This document shows, piece after piece, positions 1 to 5,183 of a DNA stretch of 5,183 nt (position 1 is its first letter; each line of letters begins with the position of its first letter). Source of the stretch: Pseudomonadota bacterium (lineage in GTDB: Bacteria; Pseudomonadota; Gammaproteobacteria; Acidithiobacillales; Acidithiobacillaceae); contig JAKAFG010000150.1 of the NCBI GenBank assembly GCA_021818125.1, positions 1 to 5,183 on the forward strand, written 5' to 3'. The notes below the pieces were generated by a model. It saw only the letters and a program-made list of their open reading frames with translations. It made no database searches and was not told the DNA's origin. A program made the translations under genes and the position numbers.

Positions 1-179
1 GTGAGCCTCCATTACAGGGGAAAAACCAATCCTATCAAAGGAATCCTGCCAAATCAGCAGAGGTAACTGCCGAATTTTTTATAGGTAGGGTAGTGTGGTT
101 GGCCTTGCACCATCCACCATTTCAGTTTTCCCTGTGACGTGTCGTTATCCTTTCTAAGAAGAGGCGGGAGAAAAGTGTT
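1..179. other. Non-coding or unassigned region upstream of fliS
   Basis: I recognise no gene here. On the + strand, frame 1 from the left edge is closed by TAA at 64-66, frame 2 by TGA at 2-4, and frame 3 is open for 44 codons to TGA at 135-137. The frame-3 translation contains FFIGRVVWLALHH and matches no family I know. It does not look like a FliD C-terminus, which is the usual neighbour upstream of fliS. A run of six T at 75-80 follows a weak 4-bp stem (GCAG 57-60, CTGC 67-70). I saw no convincing sigma54 or sigma28 promoter. The region may be the fliS leader plus the end of an upstream gene. Confidence 0.4.
166..170 (+). promoter_or_regulatory. Ribosome binding site of fliS
   Basis: GGGAG lies 9 bases before the ATG at 180 and is the only good Shine-Dalgarno match near it. 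It supports ATG 180 as the start of the chaperone gene. Confidence 0.6.
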
Positions 180-614
180 ATGCAGCAGGTACCCCAAAAG
201 TCAGCACAGGATTTTTCTACGGCAGTACCGTATCTTACATCCGATGGCCTTGTCTTTCTGGGACTGGAGGGGGTAGAAAAATATATACGTCGGATTCGAC
301 GGGCGCTGGAGCGTCGGGACTTCGCCGCGAAGCAGCGCGCGATGGAGAGGGTCCAGCAGGTCGTACAGCATTTGTTGGTCACACTGGGCGATAATCCCCC
401 ATCCCCCCACCTGCGGCGCCTCGATAGTCTCTATCGGTACCTTTTGCTGAAACTGGCGCATGTCAATTTATTCAATGATGTGCAGGAGATTGCGGAATGT
501 AATCCGATTATTGGCGACTTGCGTTTGGAATGGTCGGCAATCTTCCATCCTTCCGAACGGAACGATTTGCGCAGACTGAGCCAAGTCGATTTTGCAAGAT
601 TTTTACTTGGCTGA
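180..614 (+). CDS. fliS: Flagellar export chaperone FliS (flagellin chaperone)
   Basis: FliS is a cytoplasmic helical-bundle chaperone that binds the C-terminus of newly made flagellin. It prevents premature polymerisation and delivers flagellin to the flagellar type III export gate. The 144-residue length is normal for the family. The FliS pattern is visible: LVFLGLEGVEKYIRR (residues about 24-38) corresponds to the LVxMLYDGxLxxLxxA helix. It is followed by ALERRDFAAKQRAMERVQQVVQ, and LYRYLLLKL with HVNLFNDV (about 84-101) matches LYxYMxxRLxxANLxND. It ends with an xxLRLEW segment like FliS IADAW. The MLYDG core is divergent (FLGLEG). The start is supported by GGGAG 9 bases upstream. FliD is the usual upstream neighbour but is not visible; fliL follows after 71 bases. 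Assignment is by remembered family pattern, and FliT is the less likely alternative. Confidence 0.85.
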   Translation: MQQVPQKSAQDFSTAVPYLTSDGLVFLGLEGVEKYIRRIRRALERRDFAAKQRAMERVQQVVQHLLVTLGDNPPSPHLRRLDSLYRYLLLKLAHVNLFNDVQEIAECNPIIGDLRLEWSAIFHPSERNDLRRLSQVDFARFLLG

Positions 615-635
615 ACGACAAGGATCGAGTATATA
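607..635 (+). promoter_or_regulatory. Candidate sigma70-type promoter for fliL-motA-motB
   Basis: TTGGCT at 607-612 and TATATA at 630-635 are separated by exactly 17 bases; each matches its hexamer consensus at 4 of 6 positions. TATAAG at 632-637 is a better -10 hexamer but gives a 19-base spacer. The -35 overlaps the fliS stop codon. It could give the stator genes transcription independent of fliS. Such matches occur often by chance. Confidence 0.3.
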
Positions 636-676
636 AGCGTTAGGTACAAGGTCAGTTCTCTCAGATATCGACAGGC

Positions 677-681
677 AAGGA
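677..681 (+). promoter_or_regulatory. Ribosome binding site of fliL
   Basis: AAGGA (within AAGGAAG) lies 4 bases before the ATG at 686. The spacing is short but the match is strong, and it supports this start. Confidence 0.55.
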
Positions 682-685
682 AGCC

Positions 686-1189
686 ATGGCAGAAGAAAAG
701 AAGCCGGGGAAAAGCAAGCGGGTGATCATCGTCATCATGGCGATTGTTGTGTTGCTCATCGCCGGAGCAGGGGGCACCTGGTGGTTTATCCTGCGTCCCG
801 TGACCGCGCCCACGCCTGCACAAATCGCCAAGGAAAAGTTGCAGAATACCAAATTTATTGATCTCGGTTCTCTCGTCACCAATCTGCAGAGTAGTGATGG
901 GAGCACGCATTATATTCAGGTACAGATACAGTTGAAAACCTATAATTCTGTCGTCGAAACCGCAGTAAAATCTTTTATGCCAGAAATTCGTAATGGTATT
1001 TTGATGCTGCTCAGCGCCCAGAATGCTGACAAGGTCAGTGAGCCCGCGGTGCGTGATCAGTTGCTGCAAGAGATAAAGCAGCAAGTGAATAATACGCTGG
1101 AGACCGACGGCGGGGTACTGAAAGCGCCCCCGACAGAGAAAAATCCGCCCATTGCCGCCGTTTACTTTGCCAGTTTCGTTGTCCAGTAA
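686..1189 (+). CDS. fliL: Flagellar basal body-associated protein FliL
   Basis: FliL is a single-pass inner-membrane protein that forms a ring around the MotAB stator and stabilises its active state, especially under high load. The 167-residue product has the expected architecture. A short Lys-rich cytoplasmic tail (residues 2-12) is followed by one membrane segment of about residues 13-36 (IIVIMAIVVLLIAGAG then TWWFIL). A Pro/Thr-rich linker leads to a periplasmic domain containing FIDLGSLVTNL and HYIQVQIQLKTYN. The C-terminus YFASFVVQ is the typical FliL ending (xVYFxxFVVQ). There is no export signal other than the membrane anchor. motA follows after 15 bases. In E. coli-type genomes fliL usually heads fliLMNOPQR, so direct linkage to motAB is notable and fits the stator role. 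Confidence 0.92.
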   Translation: MAEEKKPGKSKRVIIVIMAIVVLLIAGAGGTWWFILRPVTAPTPAQIAKEKLQNTKFIDLGSLVTNLQSSDGSTHYIQVQIQLKTYNSVVETAVKSFMPEIRNGILMLLSAQNADKVSEPAVRDQLLQEIKQQVNNTLETDGGVLKAPPTEKNPPIAAVYFASFVVQ

Positions 1190-1204
1190 GTAGATGATGA
1201 CATT

Positions 1205-2065
1205 ATGTTCTTACTAGTCGGTTATGTAATTGCTCTGGGTGCCATTTTTGGCGGATTCACGTTGGAGGGTGGACAAGTCGCCGCCCTCATTCAGCCTTAT
1301 GAATTGCTCATGATTGGCGGCGGGGCATTCGGCGCGTTTTTTGCCGCCACTTTTCCGAGGACTTTCAAATCGGTATTCAAAGCGTTACCACTGGCATTTA
1401 AAGGTTCCAACTATACCAAAGCCGTCTATATGGAACTGCTTAGTTTGCTCAATGAGCTGTTTGCAAAAATCCGGCAGGGCGGTTTGATGTCCATTGAGGG
1501 CGATGTGGACGATCCGCAATCCAGTGAGCTCTTTAAAAAATACCCTCGTATTCTCGCTGATCATCATGTTCTGGAGTTTATTACGGACTATTTGCGGCTT
1601 ATGGTGGGCGGAAATATGGGGGCTTTTGAGATGGAAAATCTCATGGATGTGGACATAGATACGCATCATCGTGAGCAGGAAATTCCTATTCACGCGTTGA
1701 CACGCACCGCGGATGGTATGCCGGCGTTCGGGATTGTGGCGGCGGTGATGGGCGTGGTGAATACGATGGGCTCCGTAGATAAGCCACCGTCCGTATTGGG
1801 CGAGCTGATCGCCGCCGCATTGGTGGGTACTTTTCTCGGCATTCTGCTGGGTTATGCGATTGTGTCGCCGTTGGCGGCACGCCTTGAAGATCGTGCTGCT
1901 GAAGCCAGTAAAATGTTTGAGTGTATCAAGGTTGCCCTGCTGGCGACGATGAATGCCTATCCCCCCCAGGTCGCTGTCGAGTTCGGACGCAAGGTGCTTT
2001 ATTCGACGGAGCGCCCCAGTTTCCAGGAGCTGGATTCACATCTGCGTGGATTGAAAGGCAAGTAG
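1205..2065 (+). CDS. motA: Flagellar stator protein MotA (proton-channel subunit)
   Basis: MotA forms the cytoplasmic-membrane ring that, with MotB, conducts protons and drives the rotor through FliG. The product has 286 residues, close to E. coli MotA (295). Alignment from memory is ungapped over most of its length. Landmarks fall on identical numbers: Arg90 and Glu98 in the cytoplasmic loop (rotor contact via FliG), Pro173 in GMPAFGIVAAVMG at the start of TM3, and Pro222 in VSPLA at the end of TM4. Membrane segments are about 2-20, 34-51, 170-190 and 200-222. The long loop contains YPRILAD. The C-terminus contains AVEFGRKVLYS followed by ERPSF, typical of the E. coli-type (proton) family rather than PomA. 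There is no clear Shine-Dalgarno; the start lies 15 bases after the fliL stop, suggesting coupled translation. Confidence 0.97.
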   Translation: MFLLVGYVIALGAIFGGFTLEGGQVAALIQPYELLMIGGGAFGAFFAATFPRTFKSVFKALPLAFKGSNYTKAVYMELLSLLNELFAKIRQGGLMSIEGDVDDPQSSELFKKYPRILADHHVLEFITDYLRLMVGGNMGAFEMENLMDVDIDTHHREQEIPIHALTRTADGMPAFGIVAAVMGVVNTMGSVDKPPSVLGELIAAALVGTFLGILLGYAIVSPLAARLEDRAAEASKMFECIKVALLATMNAYPPQVAVEFGRKVLYSTERPSFQELDSHLRGLKGK

Positions 2066-2071
2066 TGCATT

Positions 2072-3001
2072 ATGGCCGGTGACGATAAAACCAAACCGAT
2101 AGTCATCAAACGCATCAAAAAAGGCGGTGGCCCACACGGCGGTGCATGGAAAATTGCTTACGCTGATTTTATTACGGCGTTGATGGCGTTCTTTCTGCTG
2201 ATGTGGCTCTTGGGATCCACCACAAAAGCGCAATTGCAGGGTATTGCCCAGTGGTTCAAAAATCCTGAGCAAGTGTCTCTGATGGGCGGGCCGGGTAGCG
2301 GATCATCCAACTCCATTCTGCCTGGCGGTGGGAGTAATTTGGATAAAACGGTCGGGGAGGTGCAGCGCGGTCAGAAACGGCAGGTCATGGCGAGTAATGA
2401 AACACCTGTCAACAGCGCAGAGCGTGCTGATCAGCACAACCTCGAACAGCTCAAGAAGGCACTGGATGCGCAAATTGCCAGTAATCCGGCACTGGCGGCG
2501 TTCCGGAAACATCTGCTCATAAATATCACCCCGGAGGGGTTGCGTATTCAGGTCGTGGATAGTGCTAAAAGATCTATGTTCCCCAACGGAAGCACCATAC
2601 TGGAACCTTACGCCCGCGCTATTTTCCAGGCTATCGCGCCGACCCTGAATCATTTGCCTAACGAGATCAGTATAACCGGCCATACCGACGCGTTGCGTTA
2701 TCTCAATGACGGGAAGGGCTATAGTAACTACAATTTATCCGCGGGCCGGGCGAACGCGGTGCGGCAGACCCTGGTACAAAGCGGGCTGGATGAAAGCAAG
2801 ATCCTGCGTGTTGTCGGTATGGGCTCGGCGGTACTGTATGTTCCCAAAGAGCCGAATTCTCCGCTGAATCGCCGGGTAAGTATTGTCGTGCTCAGTCAGG
2901 AGGCAGCCAGACGTATTATTTATAATCAGCAGGCAGAAAATAATGTGGCATCATCTGACGCCGCGGAGCAGGTCTTAACAAAAGCTGTTACCTTATTTTA
3001 A
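2072..3001 (+). CDS. motB: Flagellar stator protein MotB (peptidoglycan-anchored, proton-binding subunit)
   Basis: MotB pairs with MotA and anchors the stator to peptidoglycan. The 309-residue product has a basic N-terminus (KRIKKGGG) and then WKIAYADFITALMAFFLLMW, with Asp32, the essential proton acceptor, at the same number as in E. coli. A single membrane segment covers about 29-48. Next come the plug/linker (about 53-70, QLQGIAQWFKNPEQ), a Gly/Ser-rich stretch (72-90), a charged helix (117-135), and an OmpA-like domain (about 150-276). In this domain ISITGHTDALRY (199-210), YNLSAGRANAVR (220-231) and NRRVSIVVL carry the peptidoglycan-binding residues. The Asp usual in E. coli LSADRANA is Gly225, a variable position. 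The start is 6 bases after motA. The stop overlaps the convergent gene by 9 bases. Confidence 0.97.
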   Translation: MAGDDKTKPIVIKRIKKGGGPHGGAWKIAYADFITALMAFFLLMWLLGSTTKAQLQGIAQWFKNPEQVSLMGGPGSGSSNSILPGGGSNLDKTVGEVQRGQKRQVMASNETPVNSAERADQHNLEQLKKALDAQIASNPALAAFRKHLLINITPEGLRIQVVDSAKRSMFPNGSTILEPYARAIFQAIAPTLNHLPNEISITGHTDALRYLNDGKGYSNYNLSAGRANAVRQTLVQSGLDESKILRVVGMGSAVLYVPKEPNSPLNRRVSIVVLSQEAARRIIYNQQAENNVASSDAAEQVLTKAVTLF

Positions 3002-4249
3002 ACTCGCTGCCCAGGCCATGGACTCCAGCGACATGTTGGTGATGTCTGCTACCGATAAGCCCAGTGCTTGACCAACGTTCTGCACCACCTCGATGTCACC
3101 ATTTTCGGCCGCTTCGACGATAAGAAGCAGCATGCCATCCTCCCCCTCATGCCGCAGTATGGCGGCATGCATTTCCCGTGAGAGTCGCAACTCATCCAGC
3201 AGTTCAGGCAGTGGTTGATTGAGGCAGGCATCCAGCAGGGAGAGCATACCCGCTAAAAATGAGCGATGCAGTGCCAGTGGTTGCGCATCCAGTTTAGGAG
3301 AACGCTCACGTAGCAGCTCAGCAAGGCGTGCGCGGGTCGCGGCCATCGTCAGCAATGGCGTTTTACGCGCACCTTGGCTGGCAAAAAGTAACAGCGTTAA
3401 CCAGCGTTGCAAGGGGTGTCTGCCCAGTAATATGAGCGCCCGGCGAATACTGTCAATTTCCTGGCCCCGGGTCAGTCCTGCAGAATTCAGATAGCGGAGT
3501 AACTGAAAAGACAAGCCGGGATCGCGGCGAAAAGTTTCTTCAATATCACCGACTGGGTTCTCCTCGGCAAGCAGGTTTAACAGGTTGAAGATGGTGTGTT
3601 GATTGGCAGCAAGACTCCTCCCACTGATAATTTCCGGACGCATGAAATAGTAACCCTGGCTATAGTCCACCCCTGCCTCAAAGCAGCGTCGCGCCATGAT
3701 TTGGGTCTCAACCCGGGTAGCGATAATGGCTGGAGTATTTGCAATATCAGCTTTGCGAACTAGTTGTATCCACGCTTCCCATTCGCTGGGTTCATTGAGA
3801 TAGGTATCTATTTTGACGAAATCCACGACCTTGAGTAAGCCGATCTGCCATGGCGCTGCTTCAAAACGGTCCAAAGCGAGGCGAAAGCCGCGTTTGCGCA
3901 AATTGAGAATATTATCAATAAACTCACGTGTTGGCGCTTCGGTAATGGTAAATTCCGGAATTACTTGTGTGGCTGGAAAAAGTTCTAAACTTTTTTCATC
4001 AAAATTGCTATTGGTAAAATTAATAAAGGCTGGTTTCCCGCCGAGTAACTGTTCGATATTGAATACGCTGAATGTTTTTATCAGTACTCTGGCCGAGCAA
4101 AGGAACGGATCCTCCAGTGGTCCGCTGGCTTCTTCTCTCGCAAATAGTTCATAGCCGATTACCTCGCCATGATGACCCAGAATGGCTTGGCGGGCAACGA
4201 GCTCTTGGATGGCGTCGGGCGCGGGTGTGTCTGCAAATTTTGAGTTCAT
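2993..4249 (-). CDS. EAL-HDOD signalling protein with degenerate EAL domain
   Basis: The 418-residue product joins an N-terminal EAL-like domain (about 15-213) to a C-terminal HDOD domain (about 216-405), the YuxH/CdgJ-type architecture. EAL proteins normally hydrolyse c-di-GMP. Here the signature is GYELFAR (32-38; Glu34 kept, EAL reads ELF). Asn77 (FINFTN), Glu104 (ITEA), Lys146-Asp148 (VKID), Glu181 (RVET) and Gln198 (QGYYFMRP) are kept. The first Glu of the ELTE-type motif is Thr101, and the Asp-Asp-Phe-Gly motif is Asp127-Arg128-Phe-Glu, so loss of phosphodiesterase activity is likely. HDOD features include EETFRRDPGLSFQLLRYLNS and SIRRALILLG. It begins one base after the globin stop and has a weak Shine-Dalgarno, so translational coupling is likely. 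Known EAL-HDOD relatives such as Vibrio cholerae CdgJ affect motility; a similar role here is inference. Confidence 0.88.
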   Translation of the reverse strand: MNSKFADTPAPDAIQELVARQAILGHHGEVIGYELFAREEASGPLEDPFLCSARVLIKTFSVFNIEQLLGGKPAFINFTNSNFDEKSLELFPATQVIPEFTITEAPTREFIDNILNLRKRGFRLALDRFEAAPWQIGLLKVVDFVKIDTYLNEPSEWEAWIQLVRKADIANTPAIIATRVETQIMARRCFEAGVDYSQGYYFMRPEIISGRSLAANQHTIFNLLNLLAEENPVGDIEETFRRDPGLSFQLLRYLNSAGLTRGQEIDSIRRALILLGRHPLQRWLTLLLFASQGARKTPLLTMAATRARLAELLRERSPKLDAQPLALHRSFLAGMLSLLDACLNQPLPELLDELRLSREMHAAILRHEGEDGMLLLIVEAAENGDIEVVQNVGQALGLSVADITNMSLESMAWAASLK

Positions 4250-4250
4250 T

Positions 4251-4790
4251 TCATACCGTCATGAGGCGATCTAACAAGGTTTTCGAGATGCCTGTTACTT
4301 CCAGCAGGCGTGCCGTATAAGCGCGGTCCGTGAGATACTGACAGAGATCCAGCATGCGCAGGATGGCTGCTGTTAAAGCGCCTTCGCTGTATTGTTGGGA
4401 AACGCCGTGGGTACCTAATAATTGCGGTAAAGCGGCTCGCAAAAAGCTCATGGCAAAGGCGGTATACAGCGGCGGAATGCGTTTTTGTACATTGTTGCTG
4501 CCCTCCTGATGCTGGGCTTCCAGAAACTGCTGATCGTGCGGACCGGTGAACAGGTTGCCGAGCCAATGGGTCAGATGTCGTGGAAAATCCTGATGTGCAG
4601 TCGCGAGCCTCTGCTCTACTTCGGGGACGGCCTTCAGGTGCTGAAGGAAGAGGGCAACGACTTCCGGCAGCAGCGCCAGTGCCTGGGGTGCGGCAGACTG
4701 GATGAGATGCACATCCGTTTCCTTCAGCCCTGCCATCTGCACAAAAATCGCCAGGTTCTGATCTTTGTTCACTATTTCTAAGAAATCCAT
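4251..4790 (-). CDS. Single-domain sensor globin (protoglobin/globin-coupled-sensor type), proximal His replaced by Asn
   Basis: The 179-residue product matches the sensor-globin family: LPEVVALFLQHLKAVPEV (41-58), then HWLGNLFTGPHDQQF (75-89), then RIPPLYTAFAMSFLRAAL (104-121). In the family, W-L-x-x-L-F-x-G-x-x-D is followed, 19 residues after that Phe, by the haem-ligating proximal His in GxxHxxIGLPP. Here the Gly (97) and Pro-Pro (106-107) align without gaps but the His position is Asn100 (codon AAT). Haem binding is therefore doubtful. No output domain follows in the same reading frame; the protein ends with a short VTGISKTLLDRL helix. It probably feeds the EAL-HDOD protein encoded one base downstream. 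I chose the ATG at 4790 because AGGGGG lies 8 bases upstream; an in-frame ATG at 4814 has no such site and would add 8 residues. Confidence 0.75.
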   Translation of the reverse strand: MDFLEIVNKDQNLAIFVQMAGLKETDVHLIQSAAPQALALLPEVVALFLQHLKAVPEVEQRLATAHQDFPRHLTHWLGNLFTGPHDQQFLEAQHQEGSNNVQKRIPPLYTAFAMSFLRAALPQLLGTHGVSQQYSEGALTAAILRMLDLCQYLTDRAYTARLLEVTGISKTLLDRLMTV

Positions 4791-4798
4791 ACGCTTTA

Positions 4799-4804
4799 CC
4801 CCCT
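4799..4804 (-). promoter_or_regulatory. Ribosome binding site that decides the globin start
   Basis: AGGGGG on the - strand ends 8 bases before the ATG at 4790. The alternative in-frame ATG at 4814 is preceded by AT-rich sequence without a purine-rich site, so the shorter product is preferred. Confidence 0.6.
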
Positions 4805-4820
4805 GGTGTCTCATTGATGT

Positions 4821-4844
4821 TCTAATCTAATCTGCTGGAGATTA
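4821..4844. repeat. Short tandem and inverted repeat in the divergent intergenic region
   Basis: TCTAA is repeated in tandem (TCTAATCTAATCT, 4821-4833) and runs into a perfect 6-bp inverted repeat: TAATCT 4828-4833, loop GCTGG, AGATTA 4839-4844. It lies 38-54 bases upstream of the globin start. It could be an operator for a dimeric regulator or a leader hairpin; the stem is AT-rich and too weak for a terminator, and no T-run follows. Confidence 0.35.
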
Positions 4845-4848
4845 CACG

Positions 4849-4856
4849 ATATCGGC
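4849..4856 (-). promoter_or_regulatory. Weak candidate sigma28 -10 element for the globin/EAL-HDOD pair
   Basis: The - strand reads GCCGATAT, matching 7 of 8 of the FliA -10 consensus GCCGATAA. The expected TAAA about 15 bases upstream is missing (GTGG is found instead), so this may be chance. If real, the start of transcription would fall next to the inverted repeat at 4828-4844. Confidence 0.2.
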
Positions 4857-4884
4857 AAGATTGCCAGAGGTCCACCGGAGTCAC

Positions 4885-4912
4885 TAAAGTTTTGCGGAGA
4901 TAGTGTCGTAAA
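4885..4912 (+). promoter_or_regulatory. Candidate sigma28 (FliA) promoter of the chemotaxis-like gene
   Basis: TAAAGTTT at 4885-4892 is a perfect match to the FliA -35 consensus. After 12 bases comes GTCGTAAA at 4905-4912, matching 5 of 8 of GCCGATAA. The usual spacer is 11, so it is one base long. The predicted start near 4919 would leave a leader of about 38 bases before the ATG at 4957. A late flagellar promoter is expected for a chemotaxis gene. Confidence 0.4.
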
Positions 4913-4956
4913 GTCGATGTACCCATCTTTTTTACGCAGCGGACACAGAGAATGAA

Positions 4957-5183
4957 ATGACGGATAATCTCCCTTTCGATCAGGTACTTGACCAGGCTTT
5001 TCAGGTGCTGGTGTCCCAGATCAAATCTGGTCGGACACAGATGGAACAAGCGGTTTCTGACATTATGAGCCGCTTCGTCAGCCTCCATGAGCGTCTGGGT
5101 AATGCCGTGCAAGCCTCGCGGGGCGCGGCGCGGGCCGAAGAGGGAAATCCGGATATGGGCAGTTTGTTCAGCACGAGTGAGGC
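4957..5183 (+). CDS. N-terminal fragment of a probable methyl-accepting chemotaxis-type protein (runs off the window)
   Basis: An open frame of 75 complete codons runs from ATG 4957 to the right edge without a stop. The translation starts MTDNLPFDQVLDQAFQVLV, and the next part, SQIKSGRTQMEQAVSDIMSR then FVSLHERLGNAVQASR, is amphipathic and helical. I recognise this QIxxxRxQxExAVxxxxxRFxxxxxRLxxAV pattern from the N-termini of soluble MCP-like proteins in proteobacteria, but the signalling domain itself lies outside the window. There is no membrane segment or signal peptide in the visible part. ATG 4957 is the only possible start, since no other start codon lies between it and the in-frame stop at 4909-4911. 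The Shine-Dalgarno is weak (AGAGAA). A sigma28-like promoter upstream and the flagellar neighbours fit a chemotaxis role. Any coiled-coil regulator is an alternative. Confidence 0.5.
   Translation, partial: MTDNLPFDQVLDQAFQVLVSQIKSGRTQMEQAVSDIMSRFVSLHERLGNAVQASRGAARAEEGNPDMGSLFSTSE

Noticed and set aside
1..12. GTGAGCCTCCAT at the left edge resembles GTCAGCCTCCAT near 5080
   Set aside because: One short imperfect match with no shared flanks; no sign of a repeat or attachment site.
57..80. Possible intrinsic terminator before fliS
   Set aside because: The stem is only 4 bp (GCAG/CTGC), and four bases separate it from the T-run, too weak to call.
95..110. Possible sigma54 promoter (GG 97-98, GC 107-108) upstream of fliS
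   Set aside because: The GG to GC spacing is 8 bases instead of the strict 10, and the rest of the consensus is poor.
431..1084. Long - strand open frame of 217 codons across fliS and fliL
   Set aside because: It lies antisense to two clear flagellar genes, its translation is rich in His, Cys and Arg without a family pattern, and no Shine-Dalgarno was evident.
4790..4814. Longer globin start at 4814
   Set aside because: It has no ribosome binding site, whereas the AGGGGG that serves ATG 4790 would fall inside the longer coding sequence.
4822..5112. - strand open frame of 96 codons in the divergent region
   Set aside because: It is antisense to the chemotaxis-type frame and has no recognisable motif. 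The + strand frame shows a known helical pattern and a plausible promoter.

Overview
The window is a flagellar motility locus with a neighbouring signalling pair. It most likely comes from a Gram-negative, polarly flagellated proteobacterium. The stator proteins match the proton-driven Escherichia coli type residue for residue at the functional positions, and base composition is intermediate with densely packed genes. An Acidithiobacillia or gammaproteobacterial host is my guess from style alone. No phage, IS, CRISPR, tRNA or rRNA sequence was seen.

Layout. Positions 1-179 hold no recognisable gene. On the + strand there follow fliS (180-614, export chaperone for flagellin), fliL (686-1189, stator-ring membrane protein), motA (1205-2065) and motB (2072-3001, the two stator subunits). 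fliL, motA and motB are packed with gaps of 15 and 6 bases and look like one stator transcription unit. A sigma70-like promoter candidate lies just ahead of fliL. The motB stop overlaps by 9 bases the 3' end of a convergent - strand gene encoding an EAL-HDOD protein (4249-2993). One base upstream of that gene is a small single-domain sensor-globin gene (4790-4251). The two form a tightly coupled pair. A divergent intergenic region of about 166 bases (4791-4956) separates the globin gene from a + strand gene (4957 to the right edge). Its first 75 residues resemble the N-terminus of soluble methyl-accepting chemotaxis proteins. A sigma28 (FliA)-like promoter candidate precedes it.

How it may work together. 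FliS supports filament assembly. FliL, MotA and MotB form and stabilise the torque-generating stator. The truncated + strand gene probably belongs to chemotaxis signalling. The most unusual part is the - strand pair. The globin domain keeps the globin-coupled-sensor pattern but has Asn in place of the proximal haem-ligating His. Its partner EAL-HDOD protein has lost key phosphodiesterase residues (Asp-Asp is Asp-Arg). My inference is a sensor and protein-interaction module in which both domains have left their classical chemistry, placed next to the stator genes and plausibly controlling motility. This is a hypothesis from sequence only.
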